Positions 44,525-54,229 of a stretch of DNA of 64,000 bases are shown one piece after another; position 1 is the stretch's first letter, and every line of letters starts with the position of its first letter. Source of the stretch: QIJE01 sp048541835 (GTDB lineage Bacteria; SZUA-79; Acidulodesulfobacterales; Acidulodesulfobacteraceae). The position numbers were made by a program, and so were the translations under genes. The DNA lies in NCBI RefSeq assembly GCF_048541835.1, contig NZ_JBLEOY010000003.1, positions 1 through 64,000 on the forward strand. The letters run 5' to 3'. The notes under the pieces were generated by a model. That model was not told where the DNA came from, made no database searches, and saw only the letters and a program-made list of their open reading frames with translations.

Positions 44525-44553
44525 TTGACATTAGGTATCCGACTCATTATAAT
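44525..44553 (+). promoter_or_regulatory. Perfect-consensus sigma70 promoter of the gcv operon
   Basis: TTGACA (44525-44530), 17-base spacer, TATAAT (44548-44553). The predicted start is about 65 bases upstream of gcvT. No glycine riboswitch was recognised in this leader. Confidence 0.8.
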
Positions 44554-44624
44554 AACATCTATGATAATGATTAGATACGGAAAATCATGAGTATAGTAAA
44601 TTTAAATTAGGAAACAATATTATT

Positions 44625-45806
44625 ATGGACGCCAGAGTTAATAAAAGGACACCTTTATACGACGAGCATGTTAAGGCAGGTGCAAAGATTGTTTCTTTTG
44701 CCGGTTTTTTTATGCCTCTTTATTATAAAAGCATTATAGAAGAGCATTTAAACGTAAGGAACGATTCCGGAATTTTCGACATAAGCCATATGGGAGAAAT
44801 AATTATAAAGGGAAGGGACGCAAGTTCTTTTGTGGATTATATTTTCACGGCAGACGTATCGAAAATAAGGAATGGGGAAATCATGTACTCGTTAATATTG
44901 AACGAGAAGGGCGGGATAATAGACGATGTTACGGTTTTTAAGTTTTCCGATAGCGATTATATGGCGGTAGTAAATGCCGCAAATACCCCAAAGGATTTTT
45001 CATGGATGCATTATCAACAAATCGAATTTCAAAAAGCAGGGAACGATGTTACGGTAGAAAATATAAGCGAAACGGTGGGTCTCCTTTCCGTGCAGGGACC
45101 AAAATCGAGGGATTTGGTATATTCTTTAGCGAGCGATGCCGTTAATAAGGGCAAGTGCGGATTATTCGACTTTAAGTTTAATGCTAAACCGGTCAAAGAA
45201 TTGAAGCACTTCGAGTTTGGTTGTGCTGTTTTTAAGGATATTAATGTAGAGGCGTTAATATCAAGAAGCGGTTATACAGGGGAATTCGGGTTCGAGATGT
45301 TCGTGTCCGCCGAAAAAACAGTTGTTTTATGGAATTATCTTTTGAAGAATTCGCGTCTTTCAAACCTTATTCCCATAGGTTTAGGTGCAAGAGATACCTT
45401 GAGGTTTGAGGCTGCTCTGCCTCTTTACGGACATGAACTTGACGAAACCATTAATCCGTATGACGCAGGCTTTGAGAAATACCTTTCAACGACTAAAAAT
45501 TTCATAGGCAAAGAGGCTTTAAGCAATATTAAAAATAAAGAAAAGAGGTTAATTTTTTTTAAACTTTCCGGCAAACAGATACCAAGGCATCTGCAAAGAA
45601 TTTTAGACAATAATCTTAAGCCGATAGGATGTATTGCAAGCGGAACTTACAGTCCGTCCAATAAATTTCCGATAGGCAGTGCTTATCTTTCGGATGCCAA
45701 TATAGATCCTTTATTTTTGAAAGACTTCTTTATTGATATTAGAGGCAACTTCGAAAAGGCAGAGGTGGTTACGCCTCCGTTTCATCGAAATTTTAAGAGA
45801 TCGTAA
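44625..45806 (+). CDS. gcvT: Glycine cleavage system aminomethyltransferase (T protein)
   Basis: 393 residues. Conserved features are RTPLYDEHVKAGAKIVSFAG, GIFDISHMGE, NEKGGIIDDVTV, LLSVQGPKSRDLV, SRSGYTGEFGFE and GLGARDTLRFEAALPLYGHEL. T protein transfers the methylene group to tetrahydrofolate and releases ammonia. First of four gcv genes under a perfect-consensus promoter. Adjacent folate C1 enzymes suggest use in glycine/C1 metabolism, in either direction. Confidence 0.95.
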   Translation: MDARVNKRTPLYDEHVKAGAKIVSFAGFFMPLYYKSIIEEHLNVRNDSGIFDISHMGEIIIKGRDASSFVDYIFTADVSKIRNGEIMYSLILNEKGGIIDDVTVFKFSDSDYMAVVNAANTPKDFSWMHYQQIEFQKAGNDVTVENISETVGLLSVQGPKSRDLVYSLASDAVNKGKCGLFDFKFNAKPVKELKHFEFGCAVFKDINVEALISRSGYTGEFGFEMFVSAEKTVVLWNYLLKNSRLSNLIPIGLGARDTLRFEAALPLYGHELDETINPYDAGFEKYLSTTKNFIGKEALSNIKNKEKRLIFFKLSGKQIPRHLQRILDNNLKPIGCIASGTYSPSNKFPIGSAYLSDANIDPLFLKDFFIDIRGNFEKAEVVTPPFHRNFKRS

Positions 45807-45918
45807 ATCAGAAAATTAGAACTAGCCGGGACGAAACAGACTACATTCGTTTAACGAATGCCGAATATTGTGATAATAATAAAAAATATTAGAGCGTAAA
45901 TATCAAAGGGGTTCAAAA

Positions 45919-46311
45919 ATGGCGATAAACGGTGAATTTTATTTTGCAAAGTCCCATGAATGGATTGCAAAGAATGCAAACGATAAGTTTTATGTCGGGA
46001 TATCCGACTTTGCGCAATCAGAACTGGGAGACGTAGTGTATGTTTCTTTTCCGGAGGTAGGCAAGACTTACGAGAAGGGCGATAAAATAGGAGAAATAGA
46101 ATCAGTCAAGTCTGTTTCGGAAATTTATGCACCCGTTAGTCTTAAAATTATTTCCATCAATTCCAAATTAAACGATAACCCCGAACTGATCAACCAACAA
46201 CCCTACGATACCGGTTTTATCGCCGAGGCAGAGGTGTCAGATTCTTCCGATATGGATGGGCTAATGGACAAAAATGCGTATGAATCTTTTATAACCTCCA
46301 TTCATGAATAG
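45919..46311 (+). CDS. gcvH: Glycine cleavage system H protein
   Basis: 130-residue lipoyl carrier. The lipoylation site is K64 in GEIESVKSVSEIYAPV. It shuttles the aminomethyl group between P, T and L proteins. The stop overlaps the next start by 8 bases, so translation is coupled to gcvPA. No lipoyl ligase or L protein is encoded nearby. Confidence 0.96.
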   Translation: MAINGEFYFAKSHEWIAKNANDKFYVGISDFAQSELGDVVYVSFPEVGKTYEKGDKIGEIESVKSVSEIYAPVSLKIISINSKLNDNPELINQQPYDTGFIAEAEVSDSSDMDGLMDKNAYESFITSIHE

Positions 46312-47686
46312 TTTTCGTTACTTTCCCAATTCAGAAAAAGACATTAAACGGCTATATCGTATTATAGAAATAAAGAATAAAAATGAGCTCTTCAGCAGGA
46401 TTATGGGAGATATTCCTCTAATGGACGAAAGTCTATTAAGGACACTTTCGCAATATATGGACGAAAAGACTCTATACAGGTTTTTTTCCGATATTGATTC
46501 AAATCTTCCCGATAAAGATAAATTTTCTATATTTGCCGGCGGCGGTATATATAATCATTTCATCCCGGCGGCAGTAGACAGCTTGATTTCAAGGTCGGAA
46601 TTTTATACGCCTTATACGCCCTATCAGCCGGAGGTCAGTCAGGGTACGCTCTTTGCGCTGTTCGAATTTCAGTCTATGATAGCCGAAATATCCGGAATGG
46701 ATGTAGTAAATGCTTCTATGTATGATGGGGCTGAAAGCTTGGCGGAAGCGGTTTTGATGTCTATAAGGCTTTCTAAGGGCAATAATAATTTAATTCTAAT
46801 TTCTGAAGGTGTGAATCCACGTTTTGTTTCGGTTGTTAAGACCTTTATAGGCGATACCGGCATAAAAATAGAAAATGTCGTATTAAATGATAAAACGGGC
46901 AGGACGAATATAGAAGATTTGAAGCTTAAACTAAGATTGAAAGGCAAAAGCGGGGCGACGGTAGTAGTTCAGCAGCCCAATTATTTTGGAGTAATAGAAG
47001 ATCTGGAAGAATTAGAGCCGGTTATTCACGGCTTTAATCCGAGACCCTTTTTTATTGCGTCTTCCACCGAACCTTACAGCTTTGGAGTCATATCTCCACC
47101 CGGGTCTTATAATGTCGATATATTTGCCGGAGAAGGAAATTCTTTCGGAAATTATATGAATTTTGGGGGACCGCTTTTGGGATTGTTCGGTGCAAAAAAA
47201 GAGTATGTTCGGCAAATGCCCGGGAGAATAGTCGGTAAAACAAAAGATAATAGAAACAAAGATGCTTACTCGTTTATTCTTTCTACGAGGGAGCAGCACA
47301 TAAGGAGAGGGGCGGCAACTTCCAATATATGTACCAATAGCTCTTTGAACGCAGTCAGGGCGGCGATATACTTATCTCTTTGCTCTAAGGAGGGATTCAG
47401 TAAAATATCGCTTTTAAATCTCAAATTATCTCATATATTGAAGGAGAAGTTATTAGAAACCAAACTTTTCAAGTTGCTATATTCGGGTGATTTTTTTAAC
47501 GAATTTTCTCTAAGAATTCTGAATAACGGCGTCAACGTTGCGAGATTCATAGAGGATATGGCGAAAAGAGAGATTTTGGCGGGAATAGAAATTTCAGAAA
47601 GCGATATTTTAATTTCCGTAACAGAGAATAATAATCTGAGCGATATAGACGGGTATGTAGAAAATGCCAAAGCGGTTTTAACGTAA
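46304..47686 (+). CDS. gcvPA: Glycine dehydrogenase subunit 1 (P protein, PA)
   Basis: 460 residues. Split-type P protein N-terminal half: FRYFPNSEKDIKRL start, FAGGGIYNHFIPAAVDSLIS, FYTPYTPYQPEVSQGTLFAL, NASMYDGAESLAEAVLM, and a PLP-fold core. It combines with PB to decarboxylate glycine on a PLP cofactor. The split form is common in anaerobes and archaea. Start overlaps gcvH. Confidence 0.95.
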   Translation: MNSFRYFPNSEKDIKRLYRIIEIKNKNELFSRIMGDIPLMDESLLRTLSQYMDEKTLYRFFSDIDSNLPDKDKFSIFAGGGIYNHFIPAAVDSLISRSEFYTPYTPYQPEVSQGTLFALFEFQSMIAEISGMDVVNASMYDGAESLAEAVLMSIRLSKGNNNLILISEGVNPRFVSVVKTFIGDTGIKIENVVLNDKTGRTNIEDLKLKLRLKGKSGATVVVQQPNYFGVIEDLEELEPVIHGFNPRPFFIASSTEPYSFGVISPPGSYNVDIFAGEGNSFGNYMNFGGPLLGLFGAKKEYVRQMPGRIVGKTKDNRNKDAYSFILSTREQHIRRGAATSNICTNSSLNAVRAAIYLSLCSKEGFSKISLLNLKLSHILKEKLLETKLFKLLYSGDFFNEFSLRILNNGVNVARFIEDMAKREILAGIEISESDILISVTENNNLSDIDGYVENAKAVLT

Positions 47687-47744
47687 GGGATATGGAAACG
47701 GCAGTATATGTATTTGCCGGATTAATGGGGTTAAAATAATAAAT

Positions 47745-49229
47745 ATGTTAAAATTTCCGGGAATTAAAGGTTTGTTTTTCGACGAAGAGCTGTTAAGCAA
47801 GCAAAGCTCTAAGGGTGTTACAGGTATAAGCATCCCATGCTCCGGCTTAAATTCCTCCGATTTAAAAAAGAGCGGAGGGGTGTATATAGATAAAAAATTT
47901 ATCAGAAAAAAGGCGCCGAGGCTTCCGGAGGTGTCAGAACCAACGGTAATCAGGCACTTTACCAGGCTTTCAAGCTGGAATATGTCTGTAGATTCGGTTT
48001 TCTATCCGCTTGGTTCTTGTACGATGAAATACAATCCTAAAATAAACGAGACTATAGTTTCACTCGGCAACATAAAAAACTTGCACCCCTTGACCCCTGA
48101 TTTTTTAGTTCAACCGGCGCTGAAGATTATTCACGATTTCAATCTTATTTTATGCGAGCTCACGGGATTAGCCGAATTTGGTTTTGCACCTCAAGCCGGC
48201 GCGGCAGGGGAATTTTCCGGATTAAAGATTATTAGAAAATATTTTGATTCCAACGGCGAGAGCAGGAAAATAATACTTATTCCGGATAGCTCTCATGGAA
48301 CTAATCCCGCGAGTTCGGTTTTGGCGGGGTTCACACCCGTAGAAATTAAAACAGGCACGGACGGAACCCTAAATGCCAAAGACGTAAAAGAATATATTTC
48401 CAAAGATGTTGCAGGTATAATGATTACTAATCCGAATACGTTTGGGATTTTCGAAAAGGACATAAAGAAGATTAGCGAAATTATGCATGAAAACGGTTCA
48501 CTTGTTTATATGGACGGGGCTAATTTTAACGCCTTTATAGGCAATGTGAAGATTTCCGATATGGGTATAGATATGGTTCAGCTTAATCTGCATAAAACGT
48601 TTTCTGCGCCTCACGGGGGAGGCGGACCCGGAAGCGGTGCGATAGGGGTTGTCGATTTATTAAAAGAATATTTGCCTGTACCGTATGTAAATTTTGGCAA
48701 CGCCCGTTATAAAATTTCGGAAGATAAAGAGCACACCATAGGAAGAATTGCGCCTTTTTTGTGTAATTTCGCCGTCATTGTAAGGGCGTATGCATATCTT
48801 CTCTCCCTAGGGAGGGATAATATTTCGTCAGTAAGCGAGATTGCAATACTGAATGCGAATTATATCAAGAAAAAGCTCGGGAAGATACTTGAAGGCTCGG
48901 ATCCTTTTGAGAAAGGGTTTTGCATGCATGAATGCGTTTTTAATGATGCGGCGCTTGAGAAAAACGACATATCTACCATTGAATTTGCAAAGCTCTTGAT
49001 AGATTACGGTTTTCATCCGCCTACCATATATTTTCCCAAAAATATTCACGGGGCAATTATGATAGAGCCTACCGAAACCGAATCGGTAAAGACCTTGGAC
49101 AGTTTTATAAAAGCCGTAGAGGCGATCAGATTTAAGATTAAAAAGCTTAAAGCGGTTAAATCTCCTCAAAAAACCAAGGTGGGGCGAGTTAATGAGGTTC
49201 TTGCAAATAAACACCCGATATTTAAGTGA
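47745..49229 (+). CDS. gcvPB: Glycine dehydrogenase subunit 2 (P protein, PB)
   Basis: 494 residues with the PLP lysine K284 in LNLHKTFSAPHGGGGPG. Other marks are FYPLGSCTMKYNPKINE, PQAGAAGEFSGLKIIRKY, DSSHGTNPASS and MDGANFNAF. Together with PA it makes the active glycine decarboxylase. The last member of the gcv quartet, followed closely by an alpha/beta hydrolase. Confidence 0.95.
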   Translation: MLKFPGIKGLFFDEELLSKQSSKGVTGISIPCSGLNSSDLKKSGGVYIDKKFIRKKAPRLPEVSEPTVIRHFTRLSSWNMSVDSVFYPLGSCTMKYNPKINETIVSLGNIKNLHPLTPDFLVQPALKIIHDFNLILCELTGLAEFGFAPQAGAAGEFSGLKIIRKYFDSNGESRKIILIPDSSHGTNPASSVLAGFTPVEIKTGTDGTLNAKDVKEYISKDVAGIMITNPNTFGIFEKDIKKISEIMHENGSLVYMDGANFNAFIGNVKISDMGIDMVQLNLHKTFSAPHGGGGPGSGAIGVVDLLKEYLPVPYVNFGNARYKISEDKEHTIGRIAPFLCNFAVIVRAYAYLLSLGRDNISSVSEIAILNANYIKKKLGKILEGSDPFEKGFCMHECVFNDAALEKNDISTIEFAKLLIDYGFHPPTIYFPKNIHGAIMIEPTETESVKTLDSFIKAVEAIRFKIKKLKAVKSPQKTKVGRVNEVLANKHPIFK

Positions 49230-49271
49230 TATTATTATGAATATAGCATAATAAACTTAAGGTGAACGGTT

Positions 49272-49889
49272 ATGAACATGAATTTTAGAGATGTTGATTT
49301 TGAAACTGCTGACGGCGGGGATATCAAGGGGTCTTTATTCGGTTCTTATCCCAATATCGTCATAACGGCACACGGAAGGGTTTTTAATAAAGAAAGCTAC
49401 TACGACCTGTGCGATATTCTTTTGAAAAATAAGATATCGTCCCTGTCGTTTGATTTTAGAGGTTACGGAAATTCAAAGCAGGGAAGTGCCGGCGCAAATG
49501 CATACGGAGAGGATATCGTAGGGGCAGTCAATTTTGCCAAGGGTTTGGATTTTGTAAAAAGCATTACTCTTTTGGGTTCAAGTATGGGCGGCGGAGCGGT
49601 ATTGAACGCATCTAAGCTATATAAGCCCTCGGAAATAAAATCGGTTATCGTTTTGTCTCCCGTTTTTATCGAAGGTGTAAGTTTCATAGATGTGCCGATT
49701 CATTATCTTGGGACGGAAGGCGAGCAGTTTGCGGAAGGCATAAGAAAAATGCATGAGATCACCGAATCCCCTAAAACCCTTCATTTTTTTAAGGGAAGTG
49801 TACATGCTCAGAATATTTTTGCCACGGAGTCTAATGACGAACTCGTTTCGCTTATAATCTCCTACGTCAAGGAAAAAAAGAAAGAGTGA
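49272..49889 (+). CDS. Alpha/beta hydrolase
   Basis: 205 residues. The nucleophile elbow GSSMGGGAVLNA (near residue 100), VITAHGRVFNKESY oxyanion region and a C-terminal GSVHAQNIF giving the catalytic histidine identify the fold. FRGYGNSKQG is typical of the acylesterase-like group. Substrate unknown. It lies directly behind gcvPB and probably shares the transcript. Ribosome site AAGGTG precedes it. Confidence 0.78.
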   Translation: MNMNFRDVDFETADGGDIKGSLFGSYPNIVITAHGRVFNKESYYDLCDILLKNKISSLSFDFRGYGNSKQGSAGANAYGEDIVGAVNFAKGLDFVKSITLLGSSMGGGAVLNASKLYKPSEIKSVIVLSPVFIEGVSFIDVPIHYLGTEGEQFAEGIRKMHEITESPKTLHFFKGSVHAQNIFATESNDELVSLIISYVKEKKKE

Positions 49890-50013
49890 CAGGGCAATAT
49901 CCTATTCGCTTCTTTGCGGATATATAAAACACTTTGCTTTTCTTAAAAAATTATGTAAAATACACTACGTTTAAAGAGAAAATAGAAAAATAAACCGCTA
50001 AATTAACAATGGA

Positions 50014-51093
50014 ATGGACGAACTAAAAAAATTAAGAAACGATATTGATTTAATAGACCGCGAGATTGTACGACTTCTTAACGAAAGAGGTAGAATTGCC
50101 TTAAATATCGGCCAAGTAAAGTCTTCGAATAATAAAACGTATTATAATCCCTCAAGGGAAGGCGAGGTTTGTAAAAATATAACGGGTAGCAACGAAGGAC
50201 CGTTAAAAGACGAGCATTTACAGAATATATTTAGAGAGATAATTTCTGCCTGCATTGCCGTACAGTCCGGCATAAGGGTCAGCTATTTTGGTCCCAAGGG
50301 GACATTTACACACCTTGCCGCCATTAAAAGATTTGGTTTCTCCAGAATGCTTATGCCGGCTAAGACTATTTCCGATGTTTTCAGCTCCGTATCGAAGGGA
50401 TTTTCCGATTACGGCGTTGTTCCTGTGGAAAATACGATAGAAGGCATGGTCAATGCAACGTTTGATATGTTTGTGAATTCCGATGTAACCATTATAGGTG
50501 AAGAGGTTATACCTATAAGTCACTTTCTTTTCTCAAGGAAAGGAGATATAGAAAAGATTGAAAGGATTTATTCCCATCCCCAGGCATTTGGCCAGTGTAG
50601 AAAATTTCTCGAAGAAAACTTTAAAAACGTGAAACTGATAGATGCTTTTTCGACCGCAGACGCCTGTATTACTGCACATGGGGATGATAGCTCCGCTGCA
50701 ATAGCATCGGAGGTTGCCGGTAGGATTTATGGCATGAACGTGCTGTTTCCGCATATTGAGGATTACGGCAATAATTTTACGAGATTTTTAATTATTTCTA
50801 ACGGCGAAAAAACATCTAAAACCGGTAACGACAAGACATCTATTTTATTTTCTATTAAAAACTCTGTAGGAGCGTTATATAAAATCTTGAAACCGTTTTT
50901 TGAAAATAAAATTAATATAACCAAAATAGAATCGAGGCCTTCTAAAAAGTTTAACTGGGACTATCTGTTTTTTATAGACGTAAGTTCCCATGAATCCGAT
51001 GAAAAACTTAAGGAGACATTAAAGGCCGTAGAAAGTTATACTATATTTATAAAGGTATTGGGTTCATACGAATCCGCCGCAAAGATTATATAA
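50014..51093 (+). CDS. pheA: Chorismate mutase / prephenate dehydratase
   Basis: 359-residue bifunctional enzyme of phenylalanine synthesis. AroQ-type chorismate mutase occupies about 1-85 (MDELKKLRNDIDLIDREIVR). The prephenate dehydratase follows (about 90-270), with YFGPKGTFTHLAA, YGVVPVENTIEGMVN and NNFTRFLII. A C-terminal ACT domain (SILFSIKNSVGALYKILKPF, IESRPSK) provides phenylalanine feedback sensing. It opens the aromatic block continued by hisC, aroF, tyrA and aroA. Confidence 0.95.
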   Translation: MDELKKLRNDIDLIDREIVRLLNERGRIALNIGQVKSSNNKTYYNPSREGEVCKNITGSNEGPLKDEHLQNIFREIISACIAVQSGIRVSYFGPKGTFTHLAAIKRFGFSRMLMPAKTISDVFSSVSKGFSDYGVVPVENTIEGMVNATFDMFVNSDVTIIGEEVIPISHFLFSRKGDIEKIERIYSHPQAFGQCRKFLEENFKNVKLIDAFSTADACITAHGDDSSAAIASEVAGRIYGMNVLFPHIEDYGNNFTRFLIISNGEKTSKTGNDKTSILFSIKNSVGALYKILKPFFENKINITKIESRPSKKFNWDYLFFIDVSSHESDEKLKETLKAVESYTIFIKVLGSYESAAKII

Positions 51094-51137
51094 TTCGTAT
51101 GTCGGCATGTCCTTGACGGGGAGGAGGGAGTAATTTT

Positions 51138-52034
51138 ATGATGCCTATTAATTTGAAATCCGGTAATAAACTAAAAGAAGGTTTAAATAATGGCAAGTTT
51201 GTTTATACATCGGAATTGTCTCCGGAAAGAGGAACCGACATTTCAAAAATACGGGCTACGTATGAATTATTAAAGGACCGTATTACGGCATTTAATATTA
51301 CCGATAATCAGGGCGCAAATATGAAAATGTCTTCCCTTGCCGGAGTCATTTGCATAAAACAATTTGGAGGAGAGCCTATTTTTCAGCAGACGTGCAGGGA
51401 TAGAAACCGCATGGCCTTAGAATCGGACTTATTAGGTGCTGCCGCGTTTGGAGTAAAAAATATTTTAACCCTCACCGGCGATTATATTTCATTCGGAGAC
51501 CACAAGCACGCAAAGGCCGTTTACGACATAGATTCGGTTAACTTAATCGAAATAATAAAAGGATTGAACTCCGGAGTAGATATGAACGGTAATAAACTTG
51601 CCGGTTGCACTGATTTTTATATTGGGGCGGCGGTCAACCCGGAATCTGTTCCGCTGGAACCGCAACTCATAAAATTTGAAAAAAAGATAGACTCCGGATG
51701 CAATTTCTTTCAAACTCAGGCAGTATTTGATACGGATAAGTTCGGCAAATTTTACGATTTTTATAAAAAATATAAAGATATTAAGATCATTGCAGGAATA
51801 TATATATTAAAATCCGCAAAAACAGCCCGTTTTATGAATAAATCCATCCCGGGAATTTATATAACCGACAGGATCATAAACGAGCTTGAAAATGCGGGTG
51901 AACCATTAAAAAAAGGGATTGAAATTGCCGCCGGGATTGCAAGGAGATTAAAACATATGGTACACGGGATCCATGTAATGGCATACGGCATAGAGGATAA
52001 AATTCCCTATTTTTTAGACGAATTTGAAAAATAG
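51138..52034 (+). CDS. metF: Methylenetetrahydrofolate reductase MetF
   Basis: 298-residue TIM-barrel flavoprotein that reduces methylene-tetrahydrofolate to methyl-tetrahydrofolate. Seen: VYTSELSPERGTD, FNITDNQGANMKMSSLA, QQTCRDRNRMALESDLLGAA, LTLTGDY and FFQTQAVFD. A MetV zinc protein is encoded at 56059, so the enzyme is likely the MetFV type of acetogens and other anaerobes. GAGGAGGGAG provides a strong ribosome site. Confidence 0.92.
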   Translation: MMPINLKSGNKLKEGLNNGKFVYTSELSPERGTDISKIRATYELLKDRITAFNITDNQGANMKMSSLAGVICIKQFGGEPIFQQTCRDRNRMALESDLLGAAAFGVKNILTLTGDYISFGDHKHAKAVYDIDSVNLIEIIKGLNSGVDMNGNKLAGCTDFYIGAAVNPESVPLEPQLIKFEKKIDSGCNFFQTQAVFDTDKFGKFYDFYKKYKDIKIIAGIYILKSAKTARFMNKSIPGIYITDRIINELENAGEPLKKGIEIAAGIARRLKHMVHGIHVMAYGIEDKIPYFLDEFEK

Positions 52035-52161
52035 AAATTCGTAAAATTAGGAAAATTATTGACATAGGTGGGGTTGAAAATGTATAATCTCTGAAACGTC
52101 AATATAAAATTTTTTAAGATCTTTGTGGTTTATTGCATATAAAAAAACCAAGGATGATTTC

Positions 52162-52731
52162 ATGATGAAAGAGATTAGGATACATGGCAGGGGTGGTCAA
52201 GGTTCTGTTACGATGGCTTCCATTCTCGCTTTAAGTTTTTTTGACGATGGAAATTACTGTCAAGCATTTCCGTCATTCGGATCGGAGAGAACGGGTGCCC
52301 CGGTTCAGGCCTTTGTGAGGTTTTCCAATAAACCTATAAGAACGAGGCATCAAATATATGATCCGGACTATATAATAGTTCAGGATGCAACTATTATTAA
52401 GTCGGTTCCGGTTTACAAAGGCATTAAGGAAGGCGGAAAGATTTTAATAAATTCCGAAATAAGTATGAAGGATATTATCGAAGAGCTCGGTGGAGTCGGT
52501 GAAGAAGGTGTTATCTTATTTCCTGCATTAAAAATCGCGCTTAAAATCTTGAATAAACCCATTGTTAATACTACACTACTTGGGGCTTTTTCTGCAATAA
52601 GCAGAGACGTCGATATAGAATCTATTAAAAAAGAAATAGAAAACAGGTTCGGTTCAAAGTTGGGCAGGCTCAATGCGGAAGCGGCTCAGGTTGCTTATAA
52701 TTACATAAAGGGAGACATGAGTGGATTTTAA
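52162..52731 (+). CDS. porG: 2-oxoacid:ferredoxin oxidoreductase, gamma subunit
   Basis: 189 residues from ATG 52162, preceded by AAGGATG; a longer frame adds residues unlike the family. EIRIHGRGGQGSVTMASILA opens the domain, followed by FPSFGSERTGAPVQAFVR. It joins delta, alpha and beta subunits to oxidise or synthesise a 2-oxoacid such as pyruvate with ferredoxin. Gene order G-D-A-B is that of pyruvate synthases. Confidence 0.9.
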   Translation: MMKEIRIHGRGGQGSVTMASILALSFFDDGNYCQAFPSFGSERTGAPVQAFVRFSNKPIRTRHQIYDPDYIIVQDATIIKSVPVYKGIKEGGKILINSEISMKDIIEELGGVGEEGVILFPALKIALKILNKPIVNTTLLGAFSAISRDVDIESIKKEIENRFGSKLGRLNAEAAQVAYNYIKGDMSGF

Positions 52732-52984
52732 GATCGGAATTATCGCTATGCCGGGGACGGCGCTTCTGAATAAAACCGGTTCTTTTGCAAATGAAAACCC
52801 CGTGTTTAAACATGAAAAATGTACGGGATGCAATCTGTGCATTTATTTTTGTCCGGAAGGCGTTGTTTACGGCGACAAGAAAACAAAAATATACGATTAC
52901 GATGTCGATTATTGTAAGGGATGTGCGATATGCGTTGAAGAGTGTCCGGTTAACGACATAGAAATGATTCTTGTAGAAAAATAA
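52721..52984 (+). CDS. porD: 2-oxoacid:ferredoxin oxidoreductase, delta (ferredoxin) subunit
   Basis: 87 residues from GTG 52721, overlapping porG by 11 bases. Two 4Fe-4S motifs are present: CTGCNLCIYFCPEG and CKGCAICVEECPV. It passes electrons between the TPP enzyme and soluble ferredoxin. A short N-terminal extension holds MPGTALLNKTGSF, common in this subunit. Confidence 0.92.
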   Translation: MDFKIGIIAMPGTALLNKTGSFANENPVFKHEKCTGCNLCIYFCPEGVVYGDKKTKIYDYDVDYCKGCAICVEECPVNDIEMILVEK

Positions 52985-53020
52985 TTTTAATATATATAAT
53001 ATAATGGCGGATATAACGAT

Positions 53021-54190
53021 ATGAGACAGGTTCTTGAAGGTTCGATGGCTGTTTCCGATGGTGTCAGAATGGTGGAGCCGCATGTTATTTCGGCTTATCC
53101 TATAACGCCGCAGACACACATAGTTGAACATCTTTCAAAAATGGTTGCCGACGGCAATCTGAAATCCGAATTTATTATGGTCGAAAGCGAACATTCCGCC
53201 GCTTCGGTCGTTCTGGGTGCAAGTGCTTGCGGGGTTAGAACCTACACGGCTACGGCTTCCCAAGGGCTTATATATATGGAAGAGGTCATATATAATATTG
53301 CGGGCATGAGGCTTCCGGTTGTTTTGACTGTCGCAAACAGGGCGCTTTCCGCACCGATAAATATCTGGAACGATATGCAGGATGCAATGGCGATAAGGGA
53401 TACCGGGGCTATTATGTTAGTTGCGGAGAATAACCAAGAGGCATACGATATGCATATTCAGGCGTTTAAAATCGCCGAAAATCCCGACGTAATGCTTCCG
53501 GTAGTGGTCAATGTGGATGGCTTTGTTTTAACGCATACTTTTGAAATAGTAGAAACGATAGACTCTATAGAAAAGGTGAGAGAATATCTTCCCCCTTTAA
53601 ATATGAAATATAAACTCGATGTTGACAATCCTTATTCTTTCGGGACGCTCGGCGAGCCGTCGGTTTATATGGAATCCAGATACAATCTCTATAATGCCAT
53701 GAACTTATCAAAAAAGGTTATAGTAGAAGCAGCAGGAGACTTTAAAAATATGTTCGGTAAGTTCCACGGGGCTCTAACGGATACTTATAAGATGGATGAT
53801 GCAAATACCGTAATAATAGCGATGGGTTCCGTAATCGGAACTATAAAGGATGCGGTTGACGAATTGAGAGAATCGGGCAAAAAGATAGGCGTTTTAAAGA
53901 TACGTTCGTTTAGACCTTTTCCTGAAGACGAGATTGTTTCCGCCCTTAGAAACGCAGAAAATGTCATAGTAATAGAGAAAGCCGTATCTCCGGGAAAAGG
54001 GGGTATTCTTTCAGTGGAAATTAGAGATACCTTATATAAGAATAAAATGACTTCGATCAACGTTAACGGATATATTCTCGGTCTTGGGGGCAGGGATATT
54101 ACTCCAAAGAATATATACGACCTTGCCATGAGAGCGGAAAGAGAAGAGAACGTCGACGGTAAGTTCATAGGATTGCGCCGACTTGAATAA
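53021..54190 (+). CDS. porA: 2-oxoacid:ferredoxin oxidoreductase, alpha subunit
   Basis: 389 residues. The typical SAYPITPQTHIVEHLSKM, ESEHSAASVVLGASACG, TATASQGLIYMEEVIY and VVLTVANRALSAPINIWNDM identify the alpha subunit. The C-terminal domain includes KIGVLKIRSFRPFPEDEI. Sequence favours pyruvate, but related enzymes use 2-oxoisovalerate or aryl-pyruvates, and the aromatic genes downstream keep that open. Confidence 0.9.
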   Translation: MRQVLEGSMAVSDGVRMVEPHVISAYPITPQTHIVEHLSKMVADGNLKSEFIMVESEHSAASVVLGASACGVRTYTATASQGLIYMEEVIYNIAGMRLPVVLTVANRALSAPINIWNDMQDAMAIRDTGAIMLVAENNQEAYDMHIQAFKIAENPDVMLPVVVNVDGFVLTHTFEIVETIDSIEKVREYLPPLNMKYKLDVDNPYSFGTLGEPSVYMESRYNLYNAMNLSKKVIVEAAGDFKNMFGKFHGALTDTYKMDDANTVIIAMGSVIGTIKDAVDELRESGKKIGVLKIRSFRPFPEDEIVSALRNAENVIVIEKAVSPGKGGILSVEIRDTLYKNKMTSINVNGYILGLGGRDITPKNIYDLAMRAEREENVDGKFIGLRRLE

Positions 54191-54229
54191 AAAGTAGTAA
54201 ATAAAATAAACATAAAAAGAAAAATAAAT

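Noticed and set aside
44554..44624. Glycine riboswitch upstream of gcvT
   Set aside because: None of the conserved glycine aptamer blocks is visible in the leader.
52123..52161. Upstream extension of PorG
   Set aside because: Residues are unlike the family and the AAGGATG ribosome site would be inside the gene.
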